Assembly: GCA_946494335.1 (NCBI GenBank)
Contig: CAMMBV010000006.1
Coordinates: forward strand, 30,430 to 94,429
From: an uncultured Ruminococcus sp.
GTDB lineage: Bacteria; Bacillota; Clostridia; Lachnospirales; Lachnospiraceae
Direction: 5' to 3'
DNA length: 64,000 bases
In this document: in pieces, positions 54,823 through 63,720 of the stretch
Numbering within the stretch: the first letter of the stretch is position 1
How the letters are laid out: each line of letters opens with the position of its first letter
Translations under genes and position numbers: made by a program
The notes under the pieces: generated by a model
The model's input: the letters and a program-made list of their open reading frames with translations, nothing else
What the model was told of the DNA's origin: nothing
The model's database searches: none

Positions 54823-54855
54823 TAATATGTAACACCTCCCTGCGCTTTATGTTTT

Positions 54856-55866
54856 CTATTTATAAAACTCTGGCTTGTCCACCATCTCCACCTTCACAGC
54901 CTGACCGCCTGCCAGACGTGACTTTGTACACGCTGCCGCCACCGCCGCTGCTGCATAACCATCCCAGGCAGTCGGTCCTGTCAGACAATCTTTTTCTACA
55001 CATTTGATCCACTCCCGCATCTCCGTGACATAAGCATCAGCAAACCGATTGATCCAAACAGGATCAATTTTATAGAGGCAGGCGCCTTTTTCACGAATTA
55101 CCGCATTGGAGGGATCTGGAAGCGACGCGCATCCTTCCTCGCCTACTACTTCACAGTGAATATCATAACCGTATATACAATTCATATAGATTTCCAGATC
55201 CACATGAATGCCGCCTTTTGTCCGCAGTATAACCATCTGAGGGTCTATCAGATCTTCGTCCGCATTACGAGTGCTTCTTGGACAGATTAGCTGAGCTGTT
55301 TCATATTCATCGCCAGTCAGCCATCTGGTGATATCAAATTCATGCACCAAGGCACCATTTGCTGACATATCTGTCGTATGCTTTTCCCCCGTAGGATGCG
55401 CATTCCTATGTTGTTCATGGAGGAGCAGTGGGCGACCAATTCGCCCGCTATCAATAGCATCTTTCACCTGCACATAGCCGCTGTCATATCGTCTCATAAA
55501 TCCTACGGTCAAATACCGCTTACCCGCTGACATTTCAGCCTCCATGATATTAATACAGGCTTTTGTTGTATCAGCAAGCGGCTTTTCACAGAAAACATGT
55601 TTTCCGGCTTTGATGCTTGCTACTACGAATTCTTCATGGGTACGATCCCATGTAGTCACAATGACCGCATCTACCAGTGAAGACTCAATCAGTTTATGTG
55701 GATCGTCAAAACTTTTCACAGACGGATATTGAACAGTAATCTTCTCTCTGTTCTCCAGGCTGATATCACTGACAGCTGCAATTTCTGCACCTGGAATCTG
55801 ATTCATGATAATATCTGCATGCATCCGACCGATGCCGCCTGCTCCTATTAATCCAAGTTTAATCAT
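54856..55866 (-). CDS. Gfo/Idh/MocA dehydrogenase C, inositol 2-dehydrogenase-like
   Basis: A 336-residue protein of the inositol 2-dehydrogenase branch. N-terminal GLIGAGGIGRMHADII, active-site FCEKPLADT, the signature TVGFMRRYDSGYVQVKDAI, and the catalytic His-Asp region GALVHEFDITRWL are present. It would oxidise an inositol-like hydroxyl to the ketone with NAD. GAGGG precedes the ATG. It is the first enzyme gene after the transporter, fitting the first catabolic step. Confidence 0.9.
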   Translation of the reverse strand: MIKLGLIGAGGIGRMHADIIMNQIPGAEIAAVSDISLENREKITVQYPSVKSFDDPHKLIESSLVDAVIVTTWDRTHEEFVVASIKAGKHVFCEKPLADTTKACINIMEAEMSAGKRYLTVGFMRRYDSGYVQVKDAIDSGRIGRPLLLHEQHRNAHPTGEKHTTDMSANGALVHEFDITRWLTGDEYETAQLICPRSTRNADEDLIDPQMVILRTKGGIHVDLEIYMNCIYGYDIHCEVVGEEGCASLPDPSNAVIREKGACLYKIDPVWINRFADAYVTEMREWIKCVEKDCLTGPTAWDGYAAAAVAAACTKSRLAGGQAVKVEMVDKPEFYK

Positions 55867-55902
55867 TATTACTACCCTCTTTCTTTTTTATTAAATCTAA
55901 TT

Positions 55903-57414
55903 CTACAGAGTATTTGCCAGAATCCTTTCCTGGGTCATCTCTTCATTTTTATTGATTTCCAGAGAAATAGAGCCTCTTCGCATTACATAGATTCTGTCGC
56001 TCATACCAATCAATTCCGGAAGTTCTGAAGAAATCATGATAATAGCCACACCCTGTTTTGCAATATTATCCATAATTTCATAAATCTCTGCTTTTGCATT
56101 GATATCGATGCCCCTCGTGGGTTCATCAAGAATCAATAAATCCGGTTTGCTCTCCAGCCATTTTGCAAAAAGAACTTTCTGCTGATTACCGCCCGAAAGC
56201 GTACTGACAAGCTGATCCATCGATCTGCAGATCACATTTAGCTCTTTGATCTTTGCTTCCGCTTCTTTCCGCTCCAGTCTGTTGTTTAAAACATGATACC
56301 TGAACAATTTTTTAATAGAAGCCATAGAAATATTTTCTTTAATGTCCTTCGCAACTATCAGGCCGTCAATTTTTCTGTCCTCCGACAAATAGGCGATCCC
56401 TTTGGCAATGGATTTTTCTGCCGATGGTTTTTTATATTCTTCGCCTTTATAAATAATCGTCCCTCCAAAATAATTTCTAACCCCGAATATTCCCCTTGCA
56501 AATTCTGATCTGCCTGAGCCAACCAAGCCCCCCAGACCTACAATTTCCCCTTTCTTTACGTGCATGCTGATAGGCTTCGTGTTTGGTCCGATTTTAAAGT
56601 TCTCTACTTTAAGAATATCTTCATCCAGAACTTTGTGGGTACAATTAAACAAATTGGTAATCGTACGGCCAACCATCTGCTTTACAATATAATCCTGATT
56701 ATAGTCTTTCATGGACAACGTTTCTATGGATTGACCATCTCGAAGAATGGTCAGTCTGTCTCCTACGATCTGCAGTTCATCCATACGGTGAGATATATAT
56801 ATAATGCTGACTCCTCTGGACTTCAGATCCCTGATCAATTCAAACAAATGATCAATCTCTCCCGCTGTAAGAGAAGCTGTCGGCTCATCCATAATCAAAA
56901 TTCTGGAATCATAAGAGAGAGCCTTCACAATCTCTACTACCTGCTGTCTGGCTGTAGATAGATTATGCATGATTGTTTTCGGATCAATATCTTGAAACCC
57001 AAACTTATCTAAATACTCCCGACTCTTTTTATAAATAGTTTTATGATCCACAAATCCATTTTTTCTTGGCTCTCTTCCCAAAAAAATATTATGAGCGATA
57101 TCCAAATTAAGACATAAATTTAACTCCTGATGAACAAAAGCTACCCCTTTTTCTCTGGCCTCTCTCGGACCTTTTACAAAGTAAGGCTTTCCGTCAAGAA
57201 ACATTTCTCCTTCATCAGCAGGAATATTTCCCCCAAGAATTTTCATCAATGTAGACTTACCGGCTCCATTTTCTCCCACAAGTACATGTACTTCCCCTTC
57301 TTCCAGGTCAAAATTAACGCCATTTAAAATTTTAACTGTGGTGCCATTAATTTTTTTACCATATTCATCAAAGATATACTTTGTGATATTCTTCATCTCC
57401 AAAATCTTCGCCAT
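55903..57414 (-). CDS. Sugar ABC transporter ATPase, two ATPase domains (RbsA/MglA type)
   Basis: A 503-residue fusion of two nucleotide-binding domains, the form used by ribose, galactose and inositol importers. The first domain has Walker A GENGAGKSTLMKIL, signature LSTARQQ (degenerate) and Walker B ILIMDEPTASLT. The second has a degenerate Walker A (GGLVGSGRSEFARG), signature LSGGNQQKV and LLILDEPTRGID. Degeneracy of the second P-loop is normal for this family. It energises the two permeases encoded just upstream. Confidence 0.95.
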   Translation of the reverse strand: MAKILEMKNITKYIFDEYGKKINGTTVKILNGVNFDLEEGEVHVLVGENGAGKSTLMKILGGNIPADEGEMFLDGKPYFVKGPREAREKGVAFVHQELNLCLNLDIAHNIFLGREPRKNGFVDHKTIYKKSREYLDKFGFQDIDPKTIMHNLSTARQQVVEIVKALSYDSRILIMDEPTASLTAGEIDHLFELIRDLKSRGVSIIYISHRMDELQIVGDRLTILRDGQSIETLSMKDYNQDYIVKQMVGRTITNLFNCTHKVLDEDILKVENFKIGPNTKPISMHVKKGEIVGLGGLVGSGRSEFARGIFGVRNYFGGTIIYKGEEYKKPSAEKSIAKGIAYLSEDRKIDGLIVAKDIKENISMASIKKLFRYHVLNNRLERKEAEAKIKELNVICRSMDQLVSTLSGGNQQKVLFAKWLESKPDLLILDEPTRGIDINAKAEIYEIMDNIAKQGVAIIMISSELPELIGMSDRIYVMRRGSISLEINKNEEMTQERILANTL

Positions 57415-57425
57415 AGCAAACCTCC

Positions 57426-58364
57426 TTATTGCAGCAGTCTGTTTTTCACATTCTCAAAGATGATCGCAATTAAAATCACAATACTCTGCACGGCTGTATA
57501 CATATAGAAATTCACGCCCAAAATCCCAAGAATATTCTGAATCATATAAATCGTAAATACCCCCAGAAGAGACCCCCATGCCGTACCAATTCCTCCAAAA
57601 AGACTGGCACCTCCAAGAACTGCAGCTGTAATGGCAGTAAAAGTAAAATCCGTGCCGCCCATAGTAACCACACAGTTATTTACACGGCTCGCCATCAGAA
57701 CCGCTCCTAAAGCTGTAGTAATCCCGCAGATTACATATACCATAACAGTGGTAAAGGATGCATTAATCCCTGACAGAGTACTGGCCTCTTTATTCAATCC
57801 TACCGATGTCAGAGCCCGGCCAAATGTGGATTTATGGAGAATAAACCAGGCAACCACTGCAATCAGAAGCATAATCCATACAACTGAATTTAACCCCAAA
57901 ATATTTGTTCTTGCCACAGCCAGTATCGAATTTGGAAGAGGCGTGATAGCGGAACCGCTGCTGACAATTTGGGCAATTCCATATATGATATATCCGGTAC
58001 CCAGCGTTACAATAAACGCGGGAATTTTTAATACCTGTACCAGAATACCGTTTACCATGCCGCAAAAAGCTCCGACAGCCAATGTCAGTAAGATACCTGC
58101 AATAACTGGAAGTCCACAAGTAACTGTAGACCATCCAAAAACATAGGTGCAGAAACCTAACAGATACCCTACAGAAAGATCAATTCCACCCGTCATCAAC
58201 ACAAAGGTCATACCCAGACAACAGATCGCCGCAATAGCAGACTGGGAAATAATCCCAGTAACATTACTTATACTCAAGAAGGCTCCAGGCCTGGCAATTA
58301 TGCCTACTATAAACACACATGCAAATATGATGACATTGCCGTACTTTTTTGCAAAATTTTTCAT
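57426..58364 (-). CDS. Sugar ABC transporter permease 2 (RbsC type)
   Basis: A 312-residue membrane protein with about eight to ten helices. Family motifs are CLGMTFVLMTGGIDLSVG near residue 50, MVNGILVQVLKIPAFIVTLGT and AVLGGASLFGGIGTAWGSLLGVF. With permease 1 it probably forms a heterodimeric channel, less common than the homodimer in ribose systems. It ends 12 bases before the ATPase gene. Confidence 0.94.
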   Translation of the reverse strand: MKNFAKKYGNVIIFACVFIVGIIARPGAFLSISNVTGIISQSAIAAICCLGMTFVLMTGGIDLSVGYLLGFCTYVFGWSTVTCGLPVIAGILLTLAVGAFCGMVNGILVQVLKIPAFIVTLGTGYIIYGIAQIVSSGSAITPLPNSILAVARTNILGLNSVVWIMLLIAVVAWFILHKSTFGRALTSVGLNKEASTLSGINASFTTVMVYVICGITTALGAVLMASRVNNCVVTMGGTDFTFTAITAAVLGGASLFGGIGTAWGSLLGVFTIYMIQNILGILGVNFYMYTAVQSIVILIAIIFENVKNRLLQ

Positions 58365-58378
58365 TTGTTTCCTCCCTC

Positions 58379-59332
58379 CTAGAATACTTTTGCTTTCTCC
58401 ATCTCTTTATTTTTGTTAAACACGCTGACACCCACAACAAAAATAATTGCCGCACCGATAAAAAGGTTCTGATAAAAGGGATCAATCGCCAACATATCCA
58501 ACGCATTACGCAGAAAACCGATAATCAAAGCACCAACAACCGACATCCAGGCTGCTCCTTCTCCTCCTAACATGCTGACTCCGCCTACCAAAGAAGCTGC
58601 TACCGCATCCAATTGATAAGAAGCTCCTTGGGTGGGATGTACGGTAGCCATCTGAGCAGAAAGCAGTATTCCTGCAATGGCGGAATACAGTCCGCAAAGA
58701 GAAAATGCAAAAATTTTAATCATACCAGAGTTGATTCCTTCTGCTTTCACAACACTTTCATTGCCGCCAAGGGCATAAATATGTTTACCCATTCGGGTAT
58801 ATTTTAAAATAATTGTAGTAATCACAAGCAGCACAATCATAATCCATGTATTAATAGGAATATTCAAAAAAAGCTGGTTGCCAATAGCAACGTATAAATC
58901 CGGCATCCCGCTGATGGAACTGCCCTTTCCTACAACCAGTGCAAGTCCCAGAGTGATTTGTCCCGTCACATAAGTTGCAATAAAAGGCGGAATGTTGATT
59001 CTGGATATTAACAGACCATTAATGACACCAATTACAAGGCCAACTGCAACCCCGACAAACATGGAAAAGAATACATTCATTCCATTGAGCATCATAAAAC
59101 CGCTGACCATAGCACAGAAAGCCATCACACCGCCCGTTCCCAGATCAATACCCTGTATAATCAGAACAAGAGTCATAGCCAATGCACAGATCGCAATTGT
59201 CGAAGCCTGACGTGTTACATTCAGTATATTCGTCACTGTGAAAAATCCCGGAATCCGGCTACCAGCAACACATGCCACGATTAAAATTACCAGATAGGCA
59301 ATATATTTTGTCTTTATGTTTCTTTTCTTCAC
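58379..59332 (-). CDS. Sugar ABC transporter permease 1 (RbsC type), GTG start
   Basis: A 317-residue membrane protein paralogous to permease 2: ALAMTLVLIIQGIDLGTGGVM, GVINGLLISRINIPPFIATYVTGQ, LVGGVSMLGGEGAAWMSVVGA. I chose the GTG at 59332 (MKKRNIKTKY by translation) because GGAGGAGGCAGGA precedes it and the charged N-terminus fits; the frame is open 25 codons further upstream through the intergenic hairpin. Confidence 0.9.
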   Translation of the reverse strand: MKKRNIKTKYIAYLVILIVACVAGSRIPGFFTVTNILNVTRQASTIAICALAMTLVLIIQGIDLGTGGVMAFCAMVSGFMMLNGMNVFFSMFVGVAVGLVIGVINGLLISRINIPPFIATYVTGQITLGLALVVGKGSSISGMPDLYVAIGNQLFLNIPINTWIMIVLLVITTIILKYTRMGKHIYALGGNESVVKAEGINSGMIKIFAFSLCGLYSAIAGILLSAQMATVHPTQGASYQLDAVAASLVGGVSMLGGEGAAWMSVVGALIIGFLRNALDMLAIDPFYQNLFIGAAIIFVVGVSVFNKNKEMEKAKVF

Positions 59333-59375
59333 GTTCGTTCCTGCCTCCTCCATATATTTCTTTTTTAAGAGATAA

Positions 59376-59403
59376 AGCCCCGGCAGATAACTTTGCCAGG
59401 GCT
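59376..59403 (-). terminator. Hairpin between binding-protein and permease genes
   Basis: Arms AGCCCTGGCA and TGCCGGGGCT without a full T run. Such hairpins often protect or partly terminate the mRNA so that the binding protein is made in excess over the membrane parts. Confidence 0.55.
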
Positions 59404-59423
59404 CCATGAATTCAGAATTTCAT

Positions 59424-60479
59424 TTAAAACGCAACCTCTTCCGATTCCTCAATTGTGTCAGGACACATAAAGAAATAACCGGAATCCTGCTCATGCTCTA
59501 CGTCTTCCTGTGCAATATCACCGTTTAACACATCTATCATGGTATTGGCGGACATTTCACCAATATTAGCAGGATACTGTGCCACACAACCATAACAAGT
59601 TCCAGCTTTAATGGCATCAAGAGCAGAAATATTACCATCTACGGAAATGATGCAAAGCTCCGAGGGATCCATACCTTTATTCTGCACACCGGAAATAACA
59701 CCAGAAAGCATTCCATCAGAGCAAAGGAAAATTCCATCCATATCAGGATCTGCTGTCAGCATATTTTCCGTAACCTGCATTGCTACATCACTCAGCCAGT
59801 TGCCAAGCTGTTCATTAACAATTTCAATGTTAGGATATTCTGCAATGGCTTCCTCAAATCCCTGAGAACGGAGCTCACTTCCCATAGCGCCTGCAGCACC
59901 CCGAACCACGCAAACCTTACCTTCTTCCCCAATGGCCTTCGCCATTTGCTGACCTGCTTCATAACCAATGGCAATATTATCAGATCCAACATGTGACATA
60001 AACAGATCATCATTTCCTTCATCAAGAGAAGAGTCTGCGATAATTACCGGAATTCCCGCCGCTTTTGCTTTTTCCAACGCAGGAACCAAAGAGCTGCCAT
60101 CCATAGGCGCTACTATAATACCATCAACTCCTTTGTTAATAGCGTTTTCCACATTTTCTACCTGCTTGGAAACAGTCAGTTCATCGCCGGAAAGAGTAAG
60201 TTCAAAGGTATAGCCTGCTGCTTCCACCACCTCTTCACATTTTTCAACCATGATTCTCTGGAATTCATTATTAGTAATTGTTTTTGTAGAGAAAAGAATC
60301 GTTCCTTTAGACTCTCCTGTATCGCCACTTTTCTCTTCCTCTGCATCTGCTTCTGCCGCTTCTTTTTCCGTAGCCGTATCGTCTGTCGAAGATTCTGAGT
60401 CAGAACCACCAGAGCCACAGGCTGTCATGGAAGCCGCCACTACGATTGTCATAATTACTGCAAGTATTTTCCTTTTCAT
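59424..60479 (-). CDS. Sugar ABC transporter substrate-binding lipoprotein
   Basis: A 351-residue lipoprotein. The ATG at 60479 has AAAGGAG before it. Signal peptide with lipobox AASMTACGSGG (Cys at residue 21), then a Ser/Asp/Glu-rich linker to about residue 57, then a periplasmic-binding protein 4 (ribose/galactose type) domain: VENAINKGVDGIIVAPMDG, IPVIIADSS, HVGSDNIAIGYEAG, and DGIFLCSDGM. Members bind pentoses, hexoses or inositols. It is the first gene of the operon, next to the divergent regulators. Confidence 0.94.
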   Translation of the reverse strand: MKRKILAVIMTIVVAASMTACGSGGSDSESSTDDTATEKEAAEADAEEEKSGDTGESKGTILFSTKTITNNEFQRIMVEKCEEVVEAAGYTFELTLSGDELTVSKQVENVENAINKGVDGIIVAPMDGSSLVPALEKAKAAGIPVIIADSSLDEGNDDLFMSHVGSDNIAIGYEAGQQMAKAIGEEGKVCVVRGAAGAMGSELRSQGFEEAIAEYPNIEIVNEQLGNWLSDVAMQVTENMLTADPDMDGIFLCSDGMLSGVISGVQNKGMDPSELCIISVDGNISALDAIKAGTCYGCVAQYPANIGEMSANTMIDVLNGDIAQEDVEHEQDSGYFFMCPDTIEESEEVAF

Positions 60480-60500
60480 CTTATTCTCCTTTCTTCCTTT

Positions 60501-60559
60501 TACACGCAAAAATTATAATCTTTTCATCTTGTTATTATATGACTTGATTTTTGCGTGTA
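60501..60559. promoter_or_regulatory. Perfect 13-bp inverted repeat, likely operator of the sugar operon
   Basis: TACACGCAAAAAT at 60501-60513 is the exact inverse of ATTTTTGCGTGTA at 60547-60559. Between them lies an AT-rich stretch with CATATAAT, a probable -10 for the leftward operon. A related pair, TACACGAAAT at 60621 and TTTCGTATA near 60651, lies further right. The sites suit a dimeric repressor such as the GntR/LacI-type protein encoded at 60877. The rest of 60510-60876 is AT-rich spacer with no gene. Confidence 0.65.
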
Positions 60560-60796
60560 TCTTATATTTATTTGTTGGTGTTAATTATACATTTATTTTT
60601 GATATTTACAATACATGTTTTACACGAAATACTTTTTGCATTTTTGGCTGTTTCGTATATTTTTGCACTTTATTGTGTTTTTATCCGTTGATTTTTAGAT
60701 AAGTTCTGATTTTCGTCTTATTTTTTTACACTTTTTTGCTGTAAATTAATTTTTTTACTTTATCATGTATTTTTTTCTTTATTTTTTAATAAATAC

Positions 60797-60825
60797 TTGT
60801 ATTTCATTTAAGCATGTTATATACT
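60797..60825 (+). promoter_or_regulatory. Promoter of the GntR/LacI-type regulator gene
   Basis: TTGTAT at 60797-60802, 17-base spacer, TATACT at 60820-60825. Confidence 0.65.
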
Positions 60826-60876
60826 TGGATCAGAAAAAAACAAAACAAAAATATATATTTCATGAAGAGGTATCAT

Positions 60877-61947
60877 ATGCCAAAATATCTTTCTATTGCC
60901 GAAAATATCGAAGAACAAATCCGTACTCAAATTTACTTGCCCCATCAGAAACTGCCTTCTGAAAAAGAACTGATTGACCATTATCAGGTCAGCAGACAAA
61001 CGATCCGTAATGCATTGGATTTTCTGAGAAACCGCGGATTGTTATATTCCCAGCGCGGAAAAGGCTGCTTCGTATCGGAACAGCCTGAAATGGCCGCTGT
61101 TTCCAGCAACAATATTGCTATTATTTTAAATGCCCTCAATGATTATATTTTTCCATACAAAATAGCCGGTATAAATTCTGTTCTTACAAAGAACGAATAT
61201 ATCAGTAATATTTTTACCTGCAATTACAGTATTGATACACAAGAACAGATTTTACGCAATCTTCTGCAGTCCTCTTACACAGGCGCTATCATTGAAGTAA
61301 CGAGGGGGTATTTGCCCAGAATGCACCCTCATCTTCTAAAAGAACTGGCAAAAAAAATGCCTGTCATTCTTATTGACGGGCACTATCCTGAACTGCCGGA
61401 TTTACCGGCCGTATGTCTTGATGATTTCCGAAGCGGTTATCTTGCTACCGAATATTTGATTCAAAAAGGACATCGAAAAATTTTTCATTTCGGAAAAATG
61501 GATGATATCCAGGGCATTTTAAGGTACAGAGGATATATAAAGGCTCTATTAGACAACAATATTTCCCCTCATGACGATGATATTTTCTGGCTGACAGGAA
61601 ATGATAACTTTATTCACACAAAGATCAACTATGATCCTATAATTTCCCGTCTAAAACAATATACAGCTGCTTATTTTTATAACGATTTGATAGCTCAGTT
61701 GATTGTTCCAGAGATATTGAAACGAGGAATTCGCATCCCCGAAGACCTCTCGCTTATGAGTAATGACGACTATTTCCCCAATGTGGAAAATATATCCATT
61801 TCCGGCATCCGTTATCCCCGGGCCAGTGTAGGCCAAAAAGCGGCACAGCAGATACTGGAACTTATTAAAGATCCAAGTTATGATGCCAACTATCTTTTTG
61901 AGCCGGAGCTTGTTGAACATAATTCAGTACGTGAAATCATTCTCTAA
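60877..61947 (+). CDS. GntR-HTH/LacI-sensor transcription regulator (AraR-like layout)
   Basis: A 356-residue regulator from the ATG at 60877 (GAAGAGG before it). Residues 1-70 are a GntR winged helix: SIAENIEEQIRTQIYLP, KLPSEKELIDHYQVSRQTIRNALDFLRNRGLLYSQRGKGCFV. The rest is a periplasmic-binding-like sensor (VILIDGHYPEL, VCLDDFRSGYLATEYLIQKGHRKIFHFG), as in AraR of Bacillus. It most likely represses the divergent operon and is released by the imported sugar or cyclitol. It precedes the AraC gene by 46 bases. Confidence 0.92.
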   Translation: MPKYLSIAENIEEQIRTQIYLPHQKLPSEKELIDHYQVSRQTIRNALDFLRNRGLLYSQRGKGCFVSEQPEMAAVSSNNIAIILNALNDYIFPYKIAGINSVLTKNEYISNIFTCNYSIDTQEQILRNLLQSSYTGAIIEVTRGYLPRMHPHLLKELAKKMPVILIDGHYPELPDLPAVCLDDFRSGYLATEYLIQKGHRKIFHFGKMDDIQGILRYRGYIKALLDNNISPHDDDIFWLTGNDNFIHTKINYDPIISRLKQYTAAYFYNDLIAQLIVPEILKRGIRIPEDLSLMSNDDYFPNVENISISGIRYPRASVGQKAAQQILELIKDPSYDANYLFEPELVEHNSVREIIL

Positions 61948-61993
61948 ATAATTCATGACTCACGATTAACCATGGCGAAGGAGGTTTGTTTTT

Positions 61994-62881
61994 ATGCATT
62001 ACTTTTTATCACTCCCCGAAAAAGTATCCACAGAGCCGACTTTACGATTTTGGGGCTCTCACAATTTTCTTCGTCAAATCCCCACTCCGTCTCCGCGTAT
62101 TTTTCACTCCCATTCAGACATGGTTGAATTTCTGTATTTTCGGGACGGGATGGGTGTTTGTACAGTGGGAAACAAAAAATACACTGTGAAAAAAGGTGAT
62201 CTGGTCATCTACAATGCCAACACGCTGCATTTTGATAACTTCGGCCTGGTCTACTTCTGCGGCGCCACAAACATACAGATCTCAGGGTTGCCTCCTAACG
62301 TCATGCTTGCTCCCGAAATCTCCCCAGTTTTTCATCTGGATTACCATGAGAATACCTTCCATCACCTTCTGGCCGCCATGAACGAAATCGCAGCAACCAA
62401 TATTGGTACCGCCCAGGAATCCTGTCAGTTACTATTCCGTTCCTTTTTCAAGCAAATACTTTACCTGATTCAAGAAAAACAAATGCCGGTTGAAAATTCA
62501 CTGATTGATAAACACCTTTCGCAAACAACAGGAGAGAAAATTTTGGATTATGTAAACCAACATATTTTGGACAGACTTTCCCTGCAGGATGTCGCAGCAA
62601 ATTTCGGACTCAGCACTTATTATGTTTCACATATTTTTAAACAAACCACAAACTACACCTTAAGCGCTTATCAGGCCAGGGGGAGAATCGGGCATGCTCA
62701 AACTCTTCTCCTTACTACTGATATGTCTCTAAATGAAATCGCAAAAAAACTGGGCTATGCTACGCAAGGCCATTTTTCCAGACAATTCATGGAAATTGTA
62801 AAAATCAAACCCTCTTCCTACAGAAAACAGTTCGGCGGCAGACAAGTAGGAAAATCGGATATAGCCAATCCGTTAAAATGA
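61994..62881 (+). CDS. AraC-family regulator with N-terminal cupin
   Basis: A 295-residue protein with GAAGGAGG before the ATG. A cupin domain (FHSHSDMVEFLYFRDGMGVC, YTVKKGDLVIYNANTLH) senses a ligand; two helix-turn-helix units follow, RLSLQDVAANFGLSTYYVSHIFK and SLNEIAKKLGYATQGHFSRQFMEIVKIKPS without interruption at about residues 245-275. It probably acts with the GntR/LacI regulator on the sugar operon. Its last codons overlap the ATGA start of a TnpV fragment, so the border of the mobile debris touches the gene end. Confidence 0.9.
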   Translation: MHYFLSLPEKVSTEPTLRFWGSHNFLRQIPTPSPRIFHSHSDMVEFLYFRDGMGVCTVGNKKYTVKKGDLVIYNANTLHFDNFGLVYFCGATNIQISGLPPNVMLAPEISPVFHLDYHENTFHHLLAAMNEIAATNIGTAQESCQLLFRSFFKQILYLIQEKQMPVENSLIDKHLSQTTGEKILDYVNQHILDRLSLQDVAANFGLSTYYVSHIFKQTTNYTLSAYQARGRIGHAQTLLLTTDMSLNEIAKKLGYATQGHFSRQFMEIVKIKPSSYRKQFGGRQVGKSDIANPLK

Positions 62882-63165
62882 CAATGGCAATCGCCACCGA
62901 ACATGAGCAAATTGACTTATACCCATTGCGGGGATGGCCCGGCCTTTACAGCAGCCTGCTATTGAGCGAAAAGCTGTACCCGCACCTGTTGGAAATTGAC
63001 AAAACGGCGCAGAAGCGCATGGACACCATGCTGTCCCGCATAATGGAGGCGGCTGGCATCACCGAGGAACGGAAATTCCGTGAGGCGATGACTTGGGTGG
63101 AGCGGGTGAACACGCCGAAAGCGCAGATTGAAGAATTGATACTGTCACTGCCATCTGATAAATAA
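62878..63165 (+). pseudogene. TnpV-like transposon protein, N-terminally truncated
   Basis: The frame reads GLYSSLLLSEKLYPHLLEID, then KTAQKRMDTMLSRIMEAAGIT and AMTWVERVNTPKAQIEELIL, the C-terminal two thirds of TnpV proteins from clostridial mobilisable elements of the Tn4451 type. The normal N-terminal third is missing and the start comes from the end of the AraC gene. There is no ribosome site of its own. It marks the end of an old insertion. Confidence 0.65.
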
Positions 63166-63241
63166 TATAGAAAAATCAAAAATCCATCAAAAAAACATAT
63201 ATTTTTGATATGATAAAGTATCACTTCAGGAGGTAAGGGGT

Positions 63242-63590
63242 ATGCGAAGTCATTCGTCAAAGATCGCAAGTCCCTATTATTATGCTTACGGCTCTATCGG
63301 ACGGCCACCGATACGCTTAAAACATTAGCAGAAGAAACAGCGCAAACGTCAAGCACCGACATCTTTTTAAACGATGCTGACGACATTAGCACCGATGGCG
63401 AAAATTGGGTAGCTGAAACAGACTATGAGAAAAACAATCCTGCACCGGATGTTGAATGGTGAACGGCAGAGGAGTATGAAAAGTGGATCGCTACTCAAAG
63501 GGAAGAACTGAAGGCGCTGATCGGCACAGGCAATGGCTGGTATGATGGACAGGGTGTTTTTCACGATAGGAGGGAGCCGCCCATGAAACA
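63242..63590 (+). pseudogene. Broken mobile-element gene with an internal TGA
   Basis: AGGAGG precedes an ATG at 63242, but that frame stops after 27 codons. One frame further (from 63244) a long reading continues: TATDTLKTLAEETAQ, then VAETDYEKNNPAPDVEW, a TGA at 63460-63462, and in the same frame TAEEYEKWIATQREELK and GTGNGWYDGQG. The two halves read like one acidic protein of a conjugative element; the TGA may come from TGG. A second ribosome site (AGGAGGGAG) and ATG at 63582 start another gene that is cut off after about ten codons. Confidence 0.5.
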
Positions 63591-63605
63591 CTTTGACCGC
63601 CGCCA

Positions 63606-63720
63606 AAAAAAGCGCGGCCACCTGTTCCAGCAATTCGATTTTGAGGCCGCGCTTGATTGCCCGTTTGTAGTCCTTTTTGAAACCCGTCGTGTACTTGACA
63701 GTGTACTTTGTTTTCCTCAT
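63606..63720 (-). pseudogene. YafQ/RelE-type toxin, 3'-truncated
   Basis: The minus strand starts MRKTKYTVKYTTGFKKDYKR and continues AIKRGLKIELLEQVAAL, the N-terminal 37 or so residues of a YafQ-like mRNA endonuclease. After that the frame runs into unrelated sequence (reverse of the broken plus-strand gene) and the catalytic His and Arg region is missing. The start overlaps the antitoxin stop by four bases, the usual layout of these pairs. The toxin should be inactive. Confidence 0.75.

Noticed and set aside
63460..63462. In-frame TGA as selenocysteine
   Set aside because: The sequence follows mobile-element decay, TGG to TGA is the simplest change, and I see no SECIS-like hairpin behind it.
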